Assembly (NCBI GenBank): GCA_963921935.1
Contig: OY998179.1
Location: 56,712,222-56,776,221 of the forward strand
DNA length: 64,000 nt
Direction of reading: 5' to 3'
Source of the DNA: Galeruca laticollis
Taxonomy: Eukaryota; Arthropoda; Insecta; Coleoptera; Chrysomelidae
In this document: positions 45,776-58,040 of the stretch, in pieces
How positions within the stretch are numbered: position 1 is the stretch's first letter
Layout: each line of letters opens with the position of its first letter
The notes under the pieces: model-generated
What the model saw: the letters and a program-made list of their open reading frames with translations, nothing else
What the model was told of the DNA's origin: nothing
Databases searched by the model: none
Made by a program: the position numbers and the translations under genes

Positions 45776-48401
45776 GATTGTCTTCTTCTTTTAAATCAAA
45801 TGAACTGACTGCAAACACAAATCAGAGCGCGATGACGTTACTGTCCAAAAAAGTGGACTTATCTCTGATAACCAAGTTAAAAGTATGAACTATTTTTCTT
45901 CATAATTTGTTATAACGATAATATTTTACGATTTTTATCACTACGGAGAATCTATCCATCAAAAGAAATGTTTCTTTACTAGAAACATGAATTTTTGTGC
46001 AGCGGAGGAAAATGTCTTTGTAAGTACCTATAATTCGACGCTCGCAGATAATAACATCGTAACTTGCAAATCGTCATTTTGTAGAAAATGAGTTTAAAGT
46101 TTTCCATGTTGTTTGGGACAATCTTATAACGATAACATTTGAAATTTGGTCAAGGTATAATGATTTTATATATAAATCTTCCCGTATGTAACATATTGCT
46201 TAAAAATAGCCAACACTCCTGTAAATTTAATTTTAAAAAGATGCGATGTAAATATTTGCTATTGCTGAAGTACCGAATATCGTATATAAAGATAAGATGT
46301 ACTTCTTAACCATCTCTAGAATAGCTAGTATCTCAACTAAAGATACGCGATGTTGTTCATAGTTCACTATAGAATTAATGAATGTTATTTCATTTGATTT
46401 TCATACTATTTTTTTTCACTTCATTTTTCTGATGAACTATGAGTTACTCTAGTCATTCATGAAACAATATTACCTATTTTTTTTCTTATAACTCTGCAGA
46501 TTTTACTTTTAGATTTGAAAATGAAATACTGAATAATCTAAAAATACAGAAATTTATTCCAAAATAAAAAACGTTATATAAAAAACACATAGATAACTTA
46601 AACCTAATATCTACTCATAGGAACAATGTATCAGGTAACTTATTAATATTACGTTTGTTAATAAACTCTCACTTCTATCGTAACGTTCTCAGTATCCATT
46701 TATTCATTATCTGTATTTTCATCTACTTCACATGTTTGTTTTGGAAGGTTTCTATAAAAGTTATGGTAAATTTTAGGAATTCCATTCTTGCATAGGAACT
46801 GAAGAAGATCATATTTTTTTTGATATTGGAATAAGTTTCTGGTATGCGGGATGCAATTCTTTGGATGCTGTTTTGGGGGTGGTATTTATTCTTTTTTTGA
46901 TTTTCTTCTTCAATAAGTTGAGCACACATTGAGCAATTTGGTCTAGAAAATCATACTTAATTTTGATTTTAAAAGGTTCGTCAAAAATCAATTTCTGTGA
47001 TCTCGTTCCATTTAATATTATTTCCCTCTTCATCAGTTTTCCAGTTTCTGTCTTCCCCTACTAACTTTTTCAGATCGTAATCAAGACTTTGACTAACTTC
47101 AATCACCTCGTAAGGTTCTCCCGAAGTTTTTGCTATCTTAATGAGAATAATCCATTGATCAGGCGTATATATAACTTTACCCTTTTTTGCCGTTCGATTA
47201 GAGCATGTACACTATCATCCTCATTTTGGGTATGACCTTTTTTCAGAAAACGATGTGTTATTGAAACTTTGTATTTTTCAGCTGCATGAACATACATAGC
47301 AAAGACAAACCGATTCCTGTTTTGACCTGCGCAGTTATCTGTGTAAAAAACAAAGATATTTACGCCCTTCTGTGTCTGATTTTTTATATAATCGAGAACA
47401 AAGCTACCTATTTCGTTGGCACTTTTTTTTGAAATGGTTTCATGCTATACGTAACAGTGAGCTTTCATATTGCCAATGTCAAACAATGTTAAATTATAGG
47501 TGCTATATTTCAATTTATAGTAAAATATACTGACGTCTTTATAGGAAGTTATTAGTATCTTCTGTAAATCATAACAGGCTACGTTCAATGATTTGTCTTC
47601 CTTCGCTTGCTGATTGTCGTTTTCTTTTAGTTTTCTAACAGCTTCTTTATTTCCTTGGTGTTTTATTCTTTCAGTCTCTACTTCTGCCTTTTTTTCATCG
47701 TCTGCTAATATGTACTTGTCGCATACCTCACATTGGTCTTTCTTCGGCAAAAAGAATCCAATATTGTATTCATGTTTAAAAACATAGCGGTATTGTCTGC
47801 ATGTAGCAACTGAAATATATTTCTCTTTAGCTCGATCCATAAACAACCTATACATTTGAGCTAAGGACTGTATATCGACTTGAAGATATTGACGTTTTGA
47901 GTTTTTGCGGATATAGTGTGATTCAGTTGTTGGAAGACTCTCAATGTGTTCTCTTATAAATTTTCTCATTTTTTCTATGGCAGGATCATTATTACAAACT
48001 CTACCTCTATTATCTGGACTTCCAATTCCAATTTCATTTCTATCAAGCTTGGCCATAACAGCTCTCACCCAAATATCAGTTCTCACCCAAATATCAGTTA
48101 TACTGAGAGTATTTAAAAAAAAACGTTTTGCAAACCTTAGTGATCGATTCCCCAACCGTAAAGTAATAAGTCAATGTGAAGTGACGTCGAGAATTTTTGA
48201 CTCTTACAGTTTCTAGTGTTTTTTGTTCTCTTTTCACATGTTTTGCCAAGAAGTCCATGTGTTTGTTGTGATCACCCAGTTTCCAAAAGTTTTTGATCTT
48301 CTGCAATTTTAGTGTAACATTTCAGTCTACATTTCTTTTTTCACAACTTTCCTTGATTTCTCTGGCTTTTACAGTTTTCTTCGTGGGATATATGACACAT
48401 A

Positions 48402-51093
48402 GTGTAGACCGGGAGCAATTGTAACACTTTGACTTTGTACACTTGCTGTATGTAGGGTAATAAACCTAGAACAAAATCATTTTACCTAATAATTTTTCAC
48501 TTATTTGATCAATAAGTGAATGTGTTCAAATTTCTGAGATTCCTAGCAAAGCGTCACCCAGTATTTAAAAAACAATTGAGCAATGTTACAACCGTCCCCG
48601 ACCCCGGGTTAGTTGTAACAGTTAATGTGGTCAATTGTAACATAACAATTTTTTCTGTCAAAATCGGTATTTATTGAACTATTAAGAAATAAGTATCATA
48701 TTTGTGATAATATAAATGAAACATAGAGAGCAGGAACATAAAAATCAGTCTGATTCACAATTGAGACAAATATATGGATATAAACTTGGAGTACATTCCT
48801 CGTGCGCCCAGAATTTGCAATGGGAACACTGCAGGCACTGTACCCCCGGCTTGCTGCGGCTGTATGACTCCATACAAACCAGACAATAATACTCCTGTTC
48901 GTCTTCATTCGTCTCTGGAGATACGTTCCGAGATTTTTTCTTAGCAATACTTTCCTTTCCTTTATCTTTCACATCTGTTAGATTTCTTTTCACTACCTGT
49001 GCTCTTTTCTTATTTTCTCTCGCTTCCGATTCCATTCTTATAGCATCTTTCTCAAGAGTGTCTGTATAAACAGCGGACTTCCTTTTTGGTCTCCCTCTAT
49101 TTGTATTTTGCCTGAGTCCTGCTTTCGGAAATGGTCTCACATATTCAGGAGAAAATGCCATTGTATCCTTTGTGGCGCCAATATCTTTCGATGTTGATGG
49201 AATGTTTTGGTTAGTCACATTCTCAGTTGGATTCGGAATTTCTGGTAGTTCCACATCGGCAAGTGAATTTTCAGGAACTGGAAAAACTGTTATTTCAATT
49301 TCTGGCTGAGGCAAAATATTTTGAGATAAACTGCTTTCCATTTGGAGTGAAGGTGTATCTTGGAGCGCAGACATGGTGATCGGTCTGTCCGTAACATAAG
49401 AGGGTGCGAAATCGATGTCAGTGAATATGTCTGCGTTAAATGGGTATATTCCTGTACGCTTGAAGCCAGCTTGTATGTTGGTTTGAGTTAATGCATAGGG
49501 TAAAGCAGTAGATACGATGCTTGGTATATCGAAGATTTTCATGGGTTTACCCGGATTATTTCGCATCCAGCAATCGCTAGCACTGTTCACTGCTTTTTTG
49601 AAAGGTCCGAAAACAGATCTATCTAACGGCTGCAGCTCATGGGAGCAGTGGGGAGGAAATTACATCATGACTATACCATTGGCCTTACAGAAATCCAGTG
49701 CCTCTATCGTGATATGAGAGGAGTGGTTGTCTAATAGTAGTAGTACTTTCCTATCCACCGATGAGTTTATGTGGTTTTGGAAGTGTTTGAGGAACATCAC
49801 AAATTCGGTTTCTTGCATCCACCCTGAAGAGTTCCCTGTGCCAATGCACCTAATGGAACCATCTCTTATGAAATGATCGTCATACCTTTTGCGTGGAAAA
49901 ATGAACATTGGCGGGACATAATTTCATATGGCACTCACAGCAATAGTAACTGTCACAAGAGTTCCACGCTCACCAGATGTAAGTGCACCTACTTGCCGAA
50001 TTCCTTTTTTGGCCACTACCTTATTGGGTTTCTGGACGGTTGTAACACCCGTCTCGTCAATATTGTAGATATCTTTCGCTGCAAACTTTTCACGATCCAT
50101 TACTCTGCTCAGATTGTCATAGAAGGCCTTTACATTCGTTCTGTCGAAGCTTGTAGCCCTTGAAAGACTTGTAGCTTGGGCACACCTAATGGATAAATTC
50201 TTATGTCTTTTCATGAAACCGGTAAACCAGTCCTCTCCCGCAATCTTGTTAGTAGCCCAAGATGTAGGCGCTTTTAGATGGTAATTCTCAGCCAGTTCAT
50301 AGGCTAATCTTCGTATTTTTTTCGGAGAGAGACCGAAGTAAATGTCTGCTGCTTTCATGATGTATTTTGACATTTCAACCTCTTGGTTTGCATAAAAAAC
50401 TCTTCTGTGAGAGTTGTACCCCATGGAAATAGTTTGATCGGCATTTTCCGCTTCTGCTTTTGCCTCTCTCTTTTTTTTGTATCGCATCAATGAGACATGA
50501 CATAGGCCAAATTCCTTAGTAGCTCTCCGCGCAGACTGACCACCAAGAACTTGTTCGTAAGCTCGTTCATAGTTAGAAATACTCTTCAAATTTGGCTCAG
50601 TCTTTTGAATTCTGGTCCGTGGCATCTATATTAAGGAAAAACATACATGAGTATCATTCACAGAATTTGAACGGGGTCAATTGTAACGTTACGATCGACC
50701 CCGACGAGAATGGTACAATTGACGCCAATGCGTGTTCAGAACTTCAAGAGCAAAAAAGAAAAATTTGTAAAACAAAGTCGACGTGCAAAACAATCTCAAG
50801 AGGATCTAAAAGAGCGCCCAAACCACTCAAAGTATAAATAAAATTAATGATATACATAGGGAAATAATTATCGAATATCTACGTAGAAATTAAAAACTTA
50901 CGTTGTCTATATGAAAACAGAACACTCGTCACAGTAGCCATCTATCTCCTTCGATTGATCGAGCTGTACTAATAGCGTGACATGAGGGACTAGATGCACC
51001 ACCCGTTGAAGCGACGTTCACACAATTGCGGCGGTTTAGGAACTATTAACGATGTTTCAATTGACCCCTGTTACAATTACCCCCGGTCTACCC
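48402..51093 (-). mobile_element. Pogo-like transposon nested in exon 3
   Basis: Ends GTGTAGACCGGGAGCAATTG (left) and GGGTAGACCGGGGGTAATTG (right, reverse complement) are flanked by TA at 48400-48401 and 51094-51095. Length 2.69 kb. The host gene reads on both sides. The only gene is a transposase on the minus strand, broken by two stops, so this is the least damaged pogo in the window. Confidence 0.9.
48745..50625 (-). pseudogene. Pogo transposase with C-terminal PHD-like finger, two nonsense codons
   Basis: One frame of 626 codons from ATG 50625. Residues ~15-55 are a psq-type helix-turn-helix (ARRATKEFGLCHVSLMRYKK). Residues ~125-150 are a CENP-B-like second binding domain (WFTGFMKRHKNLSIR). 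The DDD core has YNIDETGVTTV, LLLLDNHSSHI and LQPLDRSVFGPF. A Ser/Pro-rich linker with a basic patch follows, then a Cys-rich finger YYCLVCMESY...CSHCKFWAHEEC...YICLNCESD of PHD type. The only lesions are TGA at 49926-49924, where the family has Gly, and TAA at 49662-49660. No frameshift is needed. Full family length. Confidence 0.85.
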
Positions 51094-52259
51094 TACTCCT
51101 GTCCTAGATTCCTTTTCCTTTTAGCTTCTTGTACTTTCCAAGTTTGTGGTTGTCTGTATCTTTTTCTACCAAGTGATATCAATTTCTTTTCTACATCCGT
51201 TTTGAACAGTTTACATCTGTACATGAAGTATTCGTTCCAAAAATTCTCGATAAATCCATATCCATGGGCAGAATGATATTTCCGTTACCGTCAGCGAGGC
51301 CATCGTCCAAGGAGTCGGTTTGCTGAATGTCATTTGTAAACTGAAATTATAAAAAATCGGTCCTTAGTACAAATTTCATTTGATTTATAAAACATCCTAT
51401 TTATTCTTTCTAAGACAAAAAAAAATAGGTAATTGGAATGAAAAACACATATTTCCAAATAGAATTGCAACAGATAATAGTTATTTATCCAAGTATTATG
51501 GTGTCGTAGAGCAATCAATAATAAATTGAAATTTATACACCTATTACTGTTTATCACACACTTTTAGGTGAGCAAGTCTTTTTACGTCTCAGCTGAAATT
51601 AAATAATAACTCTCATTACCTACCTCAACTATATTTTATCTTGAATAGGCAAAATATCACCGACTGTGTTTTCTATAATGATATTCTGCAAACCAAACGA
51701 ATTATTGAAAACTTCTTCCTGATACTGTAACATTTCGTTGTTATTCAACAATACACCTGCTTCTACTTCTGTGAATCCAGGGTTATAGTCATGTTCTACC
51801 GAAATAGAACAGTTTATTGTTTGTTCTTCTAAGTTTGTACACTCCTCATCATTGCTCTTATTTATAATATCTAAAATTAAAAAGACCGTTAGATTTCGAC
51901 TCTAACCTCAAACTTCGAATATATCCACAAAACAATGTCAGCTGAATGAATATGTCAAAAGTATACCTACCTCTGGTTACAAGACTTAATATCAACTGTC
52001 CTCTACTCATATTGCTTTTTTAATACCTGATTATTTATCAAATATATACAACACAACAGTACAAAACTAATGTCTTAATTTCGTAAAATAAAAATGATCG
52101 TGACTAACGCGTTAGTAACATCCTAACTACGTACAAATACGTTTTAGTCGCGTAAAAACATCGCATTTTAAGTTCAGATGACATCTGAAAACAATAATAA
52201 CATCTTATGCCTACATACGATGATACAGTTTGATTATAATGACTTTGATATGATCGTAT

Positions 52260-52697
52260 TGTAACGTTATTTATTTAAATAATAAACGGGTGGGATAAAT
52301 TTTAAACACACGATATGGCTACTTACTAATTTATTTAAACACTAACTCACTTAATTTATATGTACTTAACTAATCACTTAAATATAATTTATATACACAC
52401 AAACTTAATTATTAATTTATATCAACACTTTTATATTCACTTATTTACTGTTTATTTTTCAAGATCACTTTATCAACTGCCTGGTCCGCTGATCGGTCCT
52501 TTTTATATACTAGTTCCTTTTTACTAGAGAATTCTGGACTGCGGCTTACACAAAAAATGCCTTTCGCGATATTTCTCGATTGCCGGCTCAATCCTTAAAA
52601 GACCTTCCGAGAACCTGTCTATAAAAACTGTCACAATAAATCCCAATAGACCTTCTCCGAAGTCAGCGCGCTCGTCATTTCTTTAACTCCGTTAACA
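52260..52697 (-). repeat. Solo LTR
   Basis: On the minus strand it runs TGTTAAC...GTTACA (52697 to 52260), with a TATATAAAAAGG TATA-like box about halfway and a TTTATCCCACCC block near its end. It has the size and ends of a Ty3/gypsy LTR and matches 41487-41880. No internal region is adjacent. I could not confirm a target duplication. Confidence 0.65.
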
Positions 52698-53679
52698 TAA
52701 GGTTACAGGACCGTACTTAGTATCTGCTTCGGTGTGTGAGGTCGTAACAGTATGTACACATACGATGCTGTTTTGAAGTATTATTAGTTTAATCCTAGGA
52801 GTAACTGTTGATACGATGAAATTGTTAATTTTATACCTTTTTGGAGGAAAATCGTAATTGCAGTTACGATGATATTTGGGCCAATTCGCTATGATGGTAA
52901 GATACGATGCAACTACTTTTTCCAAAATAATGAATTTTTGTTGGAAAATTTGAAAAATAGTGGTTGCAGTAGAGAAAGCGAGTTTGGCCTTATACAAAAG
53001 TGCTCTTAACCCTTTTTTCCCAAATTTGGAGATACGATGTTATTATTTTCGAGCGTCGAATTTTACATTGATATTCCTTATTACAAATAAGAGAGATACC
53101 TTGTTCATTTATATATATTTGTCATAATTAGAACTACTTATCTTCTCTATCCACGAAATAAAACCTGGATTTAGCTCTATAAACAATCAAACTATTAATG
53201 AATAATTGCCTTTTTATTTTTGTCACGTAACAAATAATATAAAAAATGATACCACTACAACTTACATTAAACTGATATTCACAAAAATAACTGGTACTTT
53301 TTGTTGTCAATGAAGCTGGATATCGTCTAGCAAGTCTTTCATCTCATTTGTACATTTTTTGGCACGTCTATGGAAAGTTTTTGTGGTGATCAGATTGACG
53401 TACTTCTACACATCGGCACTGCACAGCATATGTAAGACGACCCATGCATTTTTACGGCTTCTATTTAGTTTATTTGTAAGAAAACAGTCGTGATCCATTA
53501 ACTTTGATAGAACGCGAGATTCGTTTATATTGTGATGACGTCATGAGACGATATGGAGCGTTTTAGCGGGAAATTTAGAAACTTATTTTCATTTACGTAT
53601 TTTTTCCTCCAAATTTGACATATTTTTAACAATATTATTTTTGTGTTTATATAAATAAAAGACATTTCAAAAATTAGTT

Positions 53680-53887
53680 AACATCCCTATTATGATATAT
53701 GTTTGGTATATTTGGATGAATTAATAGTATTTTTAAAGAAAGAAATCATAAATGTAGGTCACCTTGTTTCGACAAAGGGAGTGCTCCCAGCCACAGAAAA
53801 CAGAAAAGTTATTTGTGAATATCCAGTTCCCACAACCGGAGACGGAGTTAAATGTTATGTGGCTTTCCCAAATTTTTACAGTATATG
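53680..53887 (+). pseudogene. Gypsy X RT, middle segment
   Basis: Reads VYLDELIVFLKKEI, the catalytic YLDD strand with the second Asp changed to Glu. Then come GHLVSTKGVLPATENRKVIC and YPVPTTGDGVKCYVAFPNFY, the thumb/connection of Ty3/gypsy RT. It stops at the Ginger insertion and resumes at 56340. Confidence 0.75.
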
Positions 53888-54257
53888 TGTTACCGTAAAT
53901 ACCCGAAATCCGTTATTACGCGTAATAACTAGTAAGAACCCGAAATAACTAGGAATGTCCGTAATTTCGCGTTCTTACTAGCAAGAACGCGTAATTACTA
54001 CGAGGTCTAGAAAAATACGGAATTAAAACTTTTATGCGGCTATTTACTGAAATTTTCAGTTAGAACGCGTTCTTTCTAAGCCCGCAACAATAAATAACCG
54101 AATTTTAAAATTTATGAATGCCTAAAATTAATATTGTAGGTAAGTATCTGTTAGAGAATGAAGTGCGGTTGGTTTCAGTTAATTTATTGCACAAAAAAAA
54201 ATTAACAGAACAAATGAAACATAGAATTCCAAACAAAAGTGGACAATATAACTTAGC

Positions 54258-55760
54258 TTACTTATTATTGCAAGAGGTACTATTATGGCATTTTGAATTG
54301 CATAGAACATTATTTTTTTTGCATTTGCATAATTTGATTTTACAATTTTTAGTGCATTTGCACATAAAAAAACCCTGGCTAGAACCAAAATTAGATGAAG
54401 CTGCTTGACGTAAAGAAATTTGTTTATCTTTCCTTATTAAATGAAGGTCAATAAATTTTTGCTTGCAAATATCAAATTCGGATCTGGTATACAGATGATT
54501 TATGACTCCATCTTTTGTACCTAACTGGTACATGTTGTCGTCAGTCTTCAGTAACACAACAGCTATTATATTTCTGAAAGCACCTTTTGCTTCATCCACA
54601 TCAGGAATAGGTACAGTAACATTAACGTTTGCAGGTGGATGTGTTTTATCACTGTAGCTTTTCATCTTTTTTGCCTGATGAATTAGCGATTGGCTTGCTT
54701 CTGACCTCACTGCTATTATATTGTCTTCTGTTTTACAATTCAAACAGAAGTCACGATCAATGTTAGTCGGTAAAATAGCACCACATTTGTTGCAAAAGCG
54801 TTCTTGTTCTTGATCTTCTTCTGGATCTTTTTCAGCAATGTCGTCTTCTGAATTTATAATCTTCTCTTTGAGTTTCTTATCTCATCGTGTTAACATCAAT
54901 AACCTTAGGAGGCAAAGACGATGTAGTTAATCCAACTCTAGGTTCGATGCCAAACATGGCCTTATATGGAGTTTGCCTTATGCCTGAATGATAGGCACGA
55001 TTTTTCATAAATTGTACAAATGGTAGACCTTCTAACCATTTTACAGTTTTATTATCGGACATCCATGAATCAATCATATTTTCAACATCTTCATTGGCCC
55101 GTTCGACTGATCCCTGACTCTGGCTGTGTCGTGGCTTTCCGTGAACGATCTTAAGTTCTGACCATAAGGATTTAAATTCGTTTATAACAATGTTCGCAAA
55201 TTCTCGAACGTTATCACTGTGTAATATGCACGGCGCTCCAAAAGTCAAAAATATTTCTTTCATGAATTATATTGTGAACTAGAGACCGTGAGTTTCATTT
55301 AAAAACACTTATATTTCGTTCAATTTGTATGCGATTTCTTCAGCTCGTTTAGATGTTAGAGCTCTTAACAAAATGAACTTGGTTAAATGATCTTGATAAA
55401 CCATTATGAATTTATATTCTCCATCTGATTGGCTCTGCATATAGATCAGATCTACTTGGCATCGGCTGTTTAATTCATTGTGTAAAATTGGTTTAGAAAC
55501 CAATCCCCTTTTCTTCTTAGATTTTTTACTGTTGCAGACTTCGCACATCGACAGAAATAATTTTATCATTCTGGTAGTAATATTTGCATATTTTCTGGCT
55601 GCTTCTATTCGAAGTCGGTCCCGACCACCATGCCCAATTGTTACGTGAGCAGCTTCGATAACATCAAAGATTTCTTCAATTAGGAGGTAATATAATATTT
55701 CATCATTCTTGGATTTTGCTATAATATGCTGAACGCCACTCAATTCCATGATGTCAAAAC
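54258..55760 (-). pseudogene. Ginger transposase (integrase-like, Cys-rich tail)
   Basis: 55749-55309: an H2C2-type zinc domain (HVTIGHGGRDR ... CEVCNSKK), then QVDLIYMQSQSDGEYKFIMV, the first catalytic Asp. After a 60-bp insertion, FGAPCILHSDN supplies the second Asp and GKPRHSQSQGSVERAN the Glu, with 36 residues between by my count. After a frameshift near 54880 there is an FCNKCGAILP finger, a linker domain and a C-terminal Cys-rich stretch (MCKCTKNCKIKLCKCKK). The N-terminus above 55760 is in another frame. The order matches KRBA2/SCAND3-like Ginger proteins. Active-site residues are kept, but the gene is broken by the insertion and the frameshift. Confidence 0.8.
55251..55317. repeat. 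53-bp insertion with 7-bp target duplication in the Ginger gene
   Basis: ATATTTC occurs at 55251-55257 and 55311-55317. The 53 bases between them match the dispersed repeat at 33080 and 43790 in inverted orientation. The net gain of 60 bp keeps the frame but adds stop codons. Confidence 0.75.
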
Positions 55761-56339
55761 GGTTTAAACGACGATACTGTAGGGTAGTTTTTTTTTGTCA
55801 GTTTAGCTTCTTCAATTTCCTGAAGTAGATTTTCGTAAGTTTATTTATTCATAATAGTATATTTCGATAATTTGGAATCTTTACTGCACGTACCTAATAA
55901 ATCATTCGTAAATTTTTTTTTCCAAGCAATCAGCGAAGAATTCATTTTTCGAAGAACAACGTTTATCAAAGTAACAAACGGCAAACGGCGTGGTACACAC
56001 AGTAACAACTTCAGATAAAATAACGTATTATGGAGCCGCGCAAGGTGCGGGGGAACCTTCCCCTGTCTTTCGAGACATCGCGAGATGAAATGTAGCCAAT
56101 CCCTGCAAAAATTGAGTAACACTCAGTGGTTACTAAGTTACGCTTAGAAAGAACGCTTTCTAACTGAAAATTTCAGTAAATAGCAGAATAAAAGTTTTAA
56201 TTCGGTATTTTCCTAAACCTCGTAGTAATTACGCGTTCTTACTAGTAAGAACGCGAATTTACCGATACACCTAGTTCTTTCGGGTTCTCACTAGTTATTA
56301 CGCGTATTAACAGATTTCGGGTATTTACGGTAACATATG

Positions 56340-56530
56340 TATTAGAAATTTTATATGTCAACCTTCAACCGAACTATCGAGAAATGGAAAAGTATTTCAG
56401 TGGACTGAGGATTGTAAAAAATCGTTTGAATTCCTAAAATAAGCTTCCAATATTGCAATATCCAAGTTTTTCTGAAAATAACGAGTTTATACTAAGAACA
56501 GAAGTAAGTGGCTATGTGTTAAGTTCAATA
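56340..56530 (+). pseudogene. Gypsy X RT/RNase H, right segment
   Basis: Continues directly from 53883 with an IRNFICQPS-like segment, GKVFQWTEDCKKSFEFLK and ENNEFILRTEVSGYVLSSIS, the start of RNase H, whose first catalytic Asp is Glu here. No integrase follows. Confidence 0.65.
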
Positions 56531-57471
56531 TCTGGAATCAGCACGGGATTGTTTCAGGTAGCACTCATAAGCAGATACATTTATCTGGCTAGTGTTACAA
56601 CTACTTTGTCTTAAGTGAAAACTAGACTTCTAAATAAGATATTTGCATTAGATCAAGCATTTATGCTGCTTCCCCATTGTTACAATAACTTATGTGCTTA
56701 TATGATTGGTTTGAATAAGGAAGAGGCAAACCCAATTTTCACAAACCTATTGTGTATCTAATTGTGAAATTCGTGTTTTATTTCGTAACTTCATGATTTC
56801 AAAATTAAAAAAATATACATGAAAAACGAATTTATTGTCGCGATTTGAGTATAAAATATGTCCGATTTTCTTAGTTTCCTTGAGCAGTTTTACGATTTTA
56901 TGGAAAAGATAAAATAACTATGGAAACAACTTCTGTATTATTTTCACCTTTACCATCTCCCCGGGATCTTAAGTTGGAGTTTTCTCGTACAAACATGTTT
57001 TTCCTAGGAATATATTTCCTATGCTAGAAATGCGGGATGTGTCTTGGTGCAGTGTTTTATTTAACTTTTATTTTGTTTTCCACCACCTTCGACTAATACT
57101 AGAGAATGTAGGTTATATTTGGATACATACTGCATTCAAATTTAGTTTGAGAATATTCCCCTGATACGGAAAAACTGTTTTCTCAGCACTTCCGTTTACT
57201 AATAAAGACTTATCTATACTCGCATATTCTAGAGATATCACTGTTTAAATCATGAAAATATCCAGCATATTTTGGAGGATAATATGATTTGTTTTCAATA
57301 TTTGGATTCAATTTAAGATACAAACTCATTTAAACGAAATGAACATTCACTTTGGACGTCTCTTCTATTCCCAAAACGCTGAACTTTATGTTTATTTTGA
57401 TACTCAAGTGACAATATTCTATAAAATAATTAACATGAACTTGATTCGAACTAAAGTATAGTGTACGAATT
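56531..57471. other. No supported gene
   Basis: AT-rich; possible decayed continuation of gypsy X but nothing firm. Confidence 0.4.
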
Positions 57472-58040
57472 CAAGACTTAAGCTTAAATTCTTCCTGTGA
57501 ATCATACACTAATTACATTTATATTCCACCCCTGTATTATAATAATCATTACCCATTTCTATACATACACAAATAACTCCTGCCTAGAAATTATTCATAA
57601 TATCTATTTAATACTTCAAAATCCACGAACATCAATGTTAACCTTATCTTAACATACAAAGAAAAGTTATCTTGAGAACCTTCCTTTCTCTATAAAACCA
57701 AAAAATCACACTCGACCCCGTAACTCAACCATCGTTTGTGACTGTTAGTGTTTAAAATCATGCAATCCATAGGCCAATTCCCCACGTGATCTCCCCTGCT
57801 TACACCCACTCTGAGCGCCACATAGATACGAACCCAACCCAACATCCCCACACTTACGTTCCAATCAGCGTACAACAATATAGTAATTGATCATCTTCAC
57901 CCGGCGTATTGACCGGCATAATCTAAATATCGAAAGTATTCAATAATAATTTCAAATAATGTAGTATAATATTGAACAACGAACTAGGGAATGGAGAATA
58001 ATTCTTAATTGTTAAGCAAACAACCAACCCTTATAAGAAA
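57472..58040 (+). repeat. LTR of the gypsy Y family
   Basis: Aligns with 7967-8540 in the same orientation and starts at the same TGTACGAATTCAA. About 15-20 % differences are visible by eye, so it is an old or different copy. Neither a gag downstream nor a clear polypurine tract upstream was found. Solo LTR, or the 3' LTR of an element with a lost interior. Confidence 0.75.

Larger units (their letters stand above)
46730..52010 (-). pseudogene. DUF7869-type transposase-like gene with introns, interrupted
   Basis: Exon 1 (52010-51971) starts MSRGQLILSLVTR and ends at donor GTAGGTAT. Intron 51970-51871 ends with ...TTTTAG. Exon 2 (51870-51624) continues in frame with DIINKSNDEEC and has a stop just before donor GTAGGTAATG. 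Exon 3 begins at 51340 after ...TTTCAG, and is split by the pogo at 51093-48402. Downstream are FWKLGDHNKHMDFLAKHVKR, SLAQMYRLFMDRAKE, EYNIGFFLPKKDQCEVCDKY and a VACYDLQKILITS block. Around 47350-47230 FYTDNCAGQNRNRFVFAMYV and HRFLKKGHTQNEDDSVHALI look like DDE-type catalytic motifs. Frameshifts and stops occur. I associate this architecture with DUF7869 proteins; the superfamily is not certain. Confidence 0.6.
45800..53640 (-). mobile_element. Large DNA transposon with intron-containing transposase gene, boundaries approximate
   Basis: The inverted repeats AATTCGACGCTCG...ATAATAACATCGTA at about 46037-46064 and 53031-53060 bracket a minus-strand, multi-exon gene of the insect DUF7869-type family. 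The outermost limits are uncertain (about 45800 to 53060 or 53640). Nested inside are a pogo element (48402-51093) and a solo LTR (52260-52697). The whole unit lies between two halves of gypsy X RT. Confidence 0.55.
53888..56335 (-). mobile_element. Ginger-type DNA transposon
   Basis: The ends TGTTACCGTAAATACCCG and their inverted copy are flanked by a 4-bp duplication TATG (53884-53887 and 56336-56339). The terminal inverted repeats are ~190-200 bp and contain palindromes such as ACGCGTTCTTACTAGTAAGA. The TGT start, TATG-like short duplication and integrase-type transposase on the minus strand fit Ginger/TDD elements, whose transposase resembles gypsy integrase. It interrupts gypsy X RT. Confidence 0.85.
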
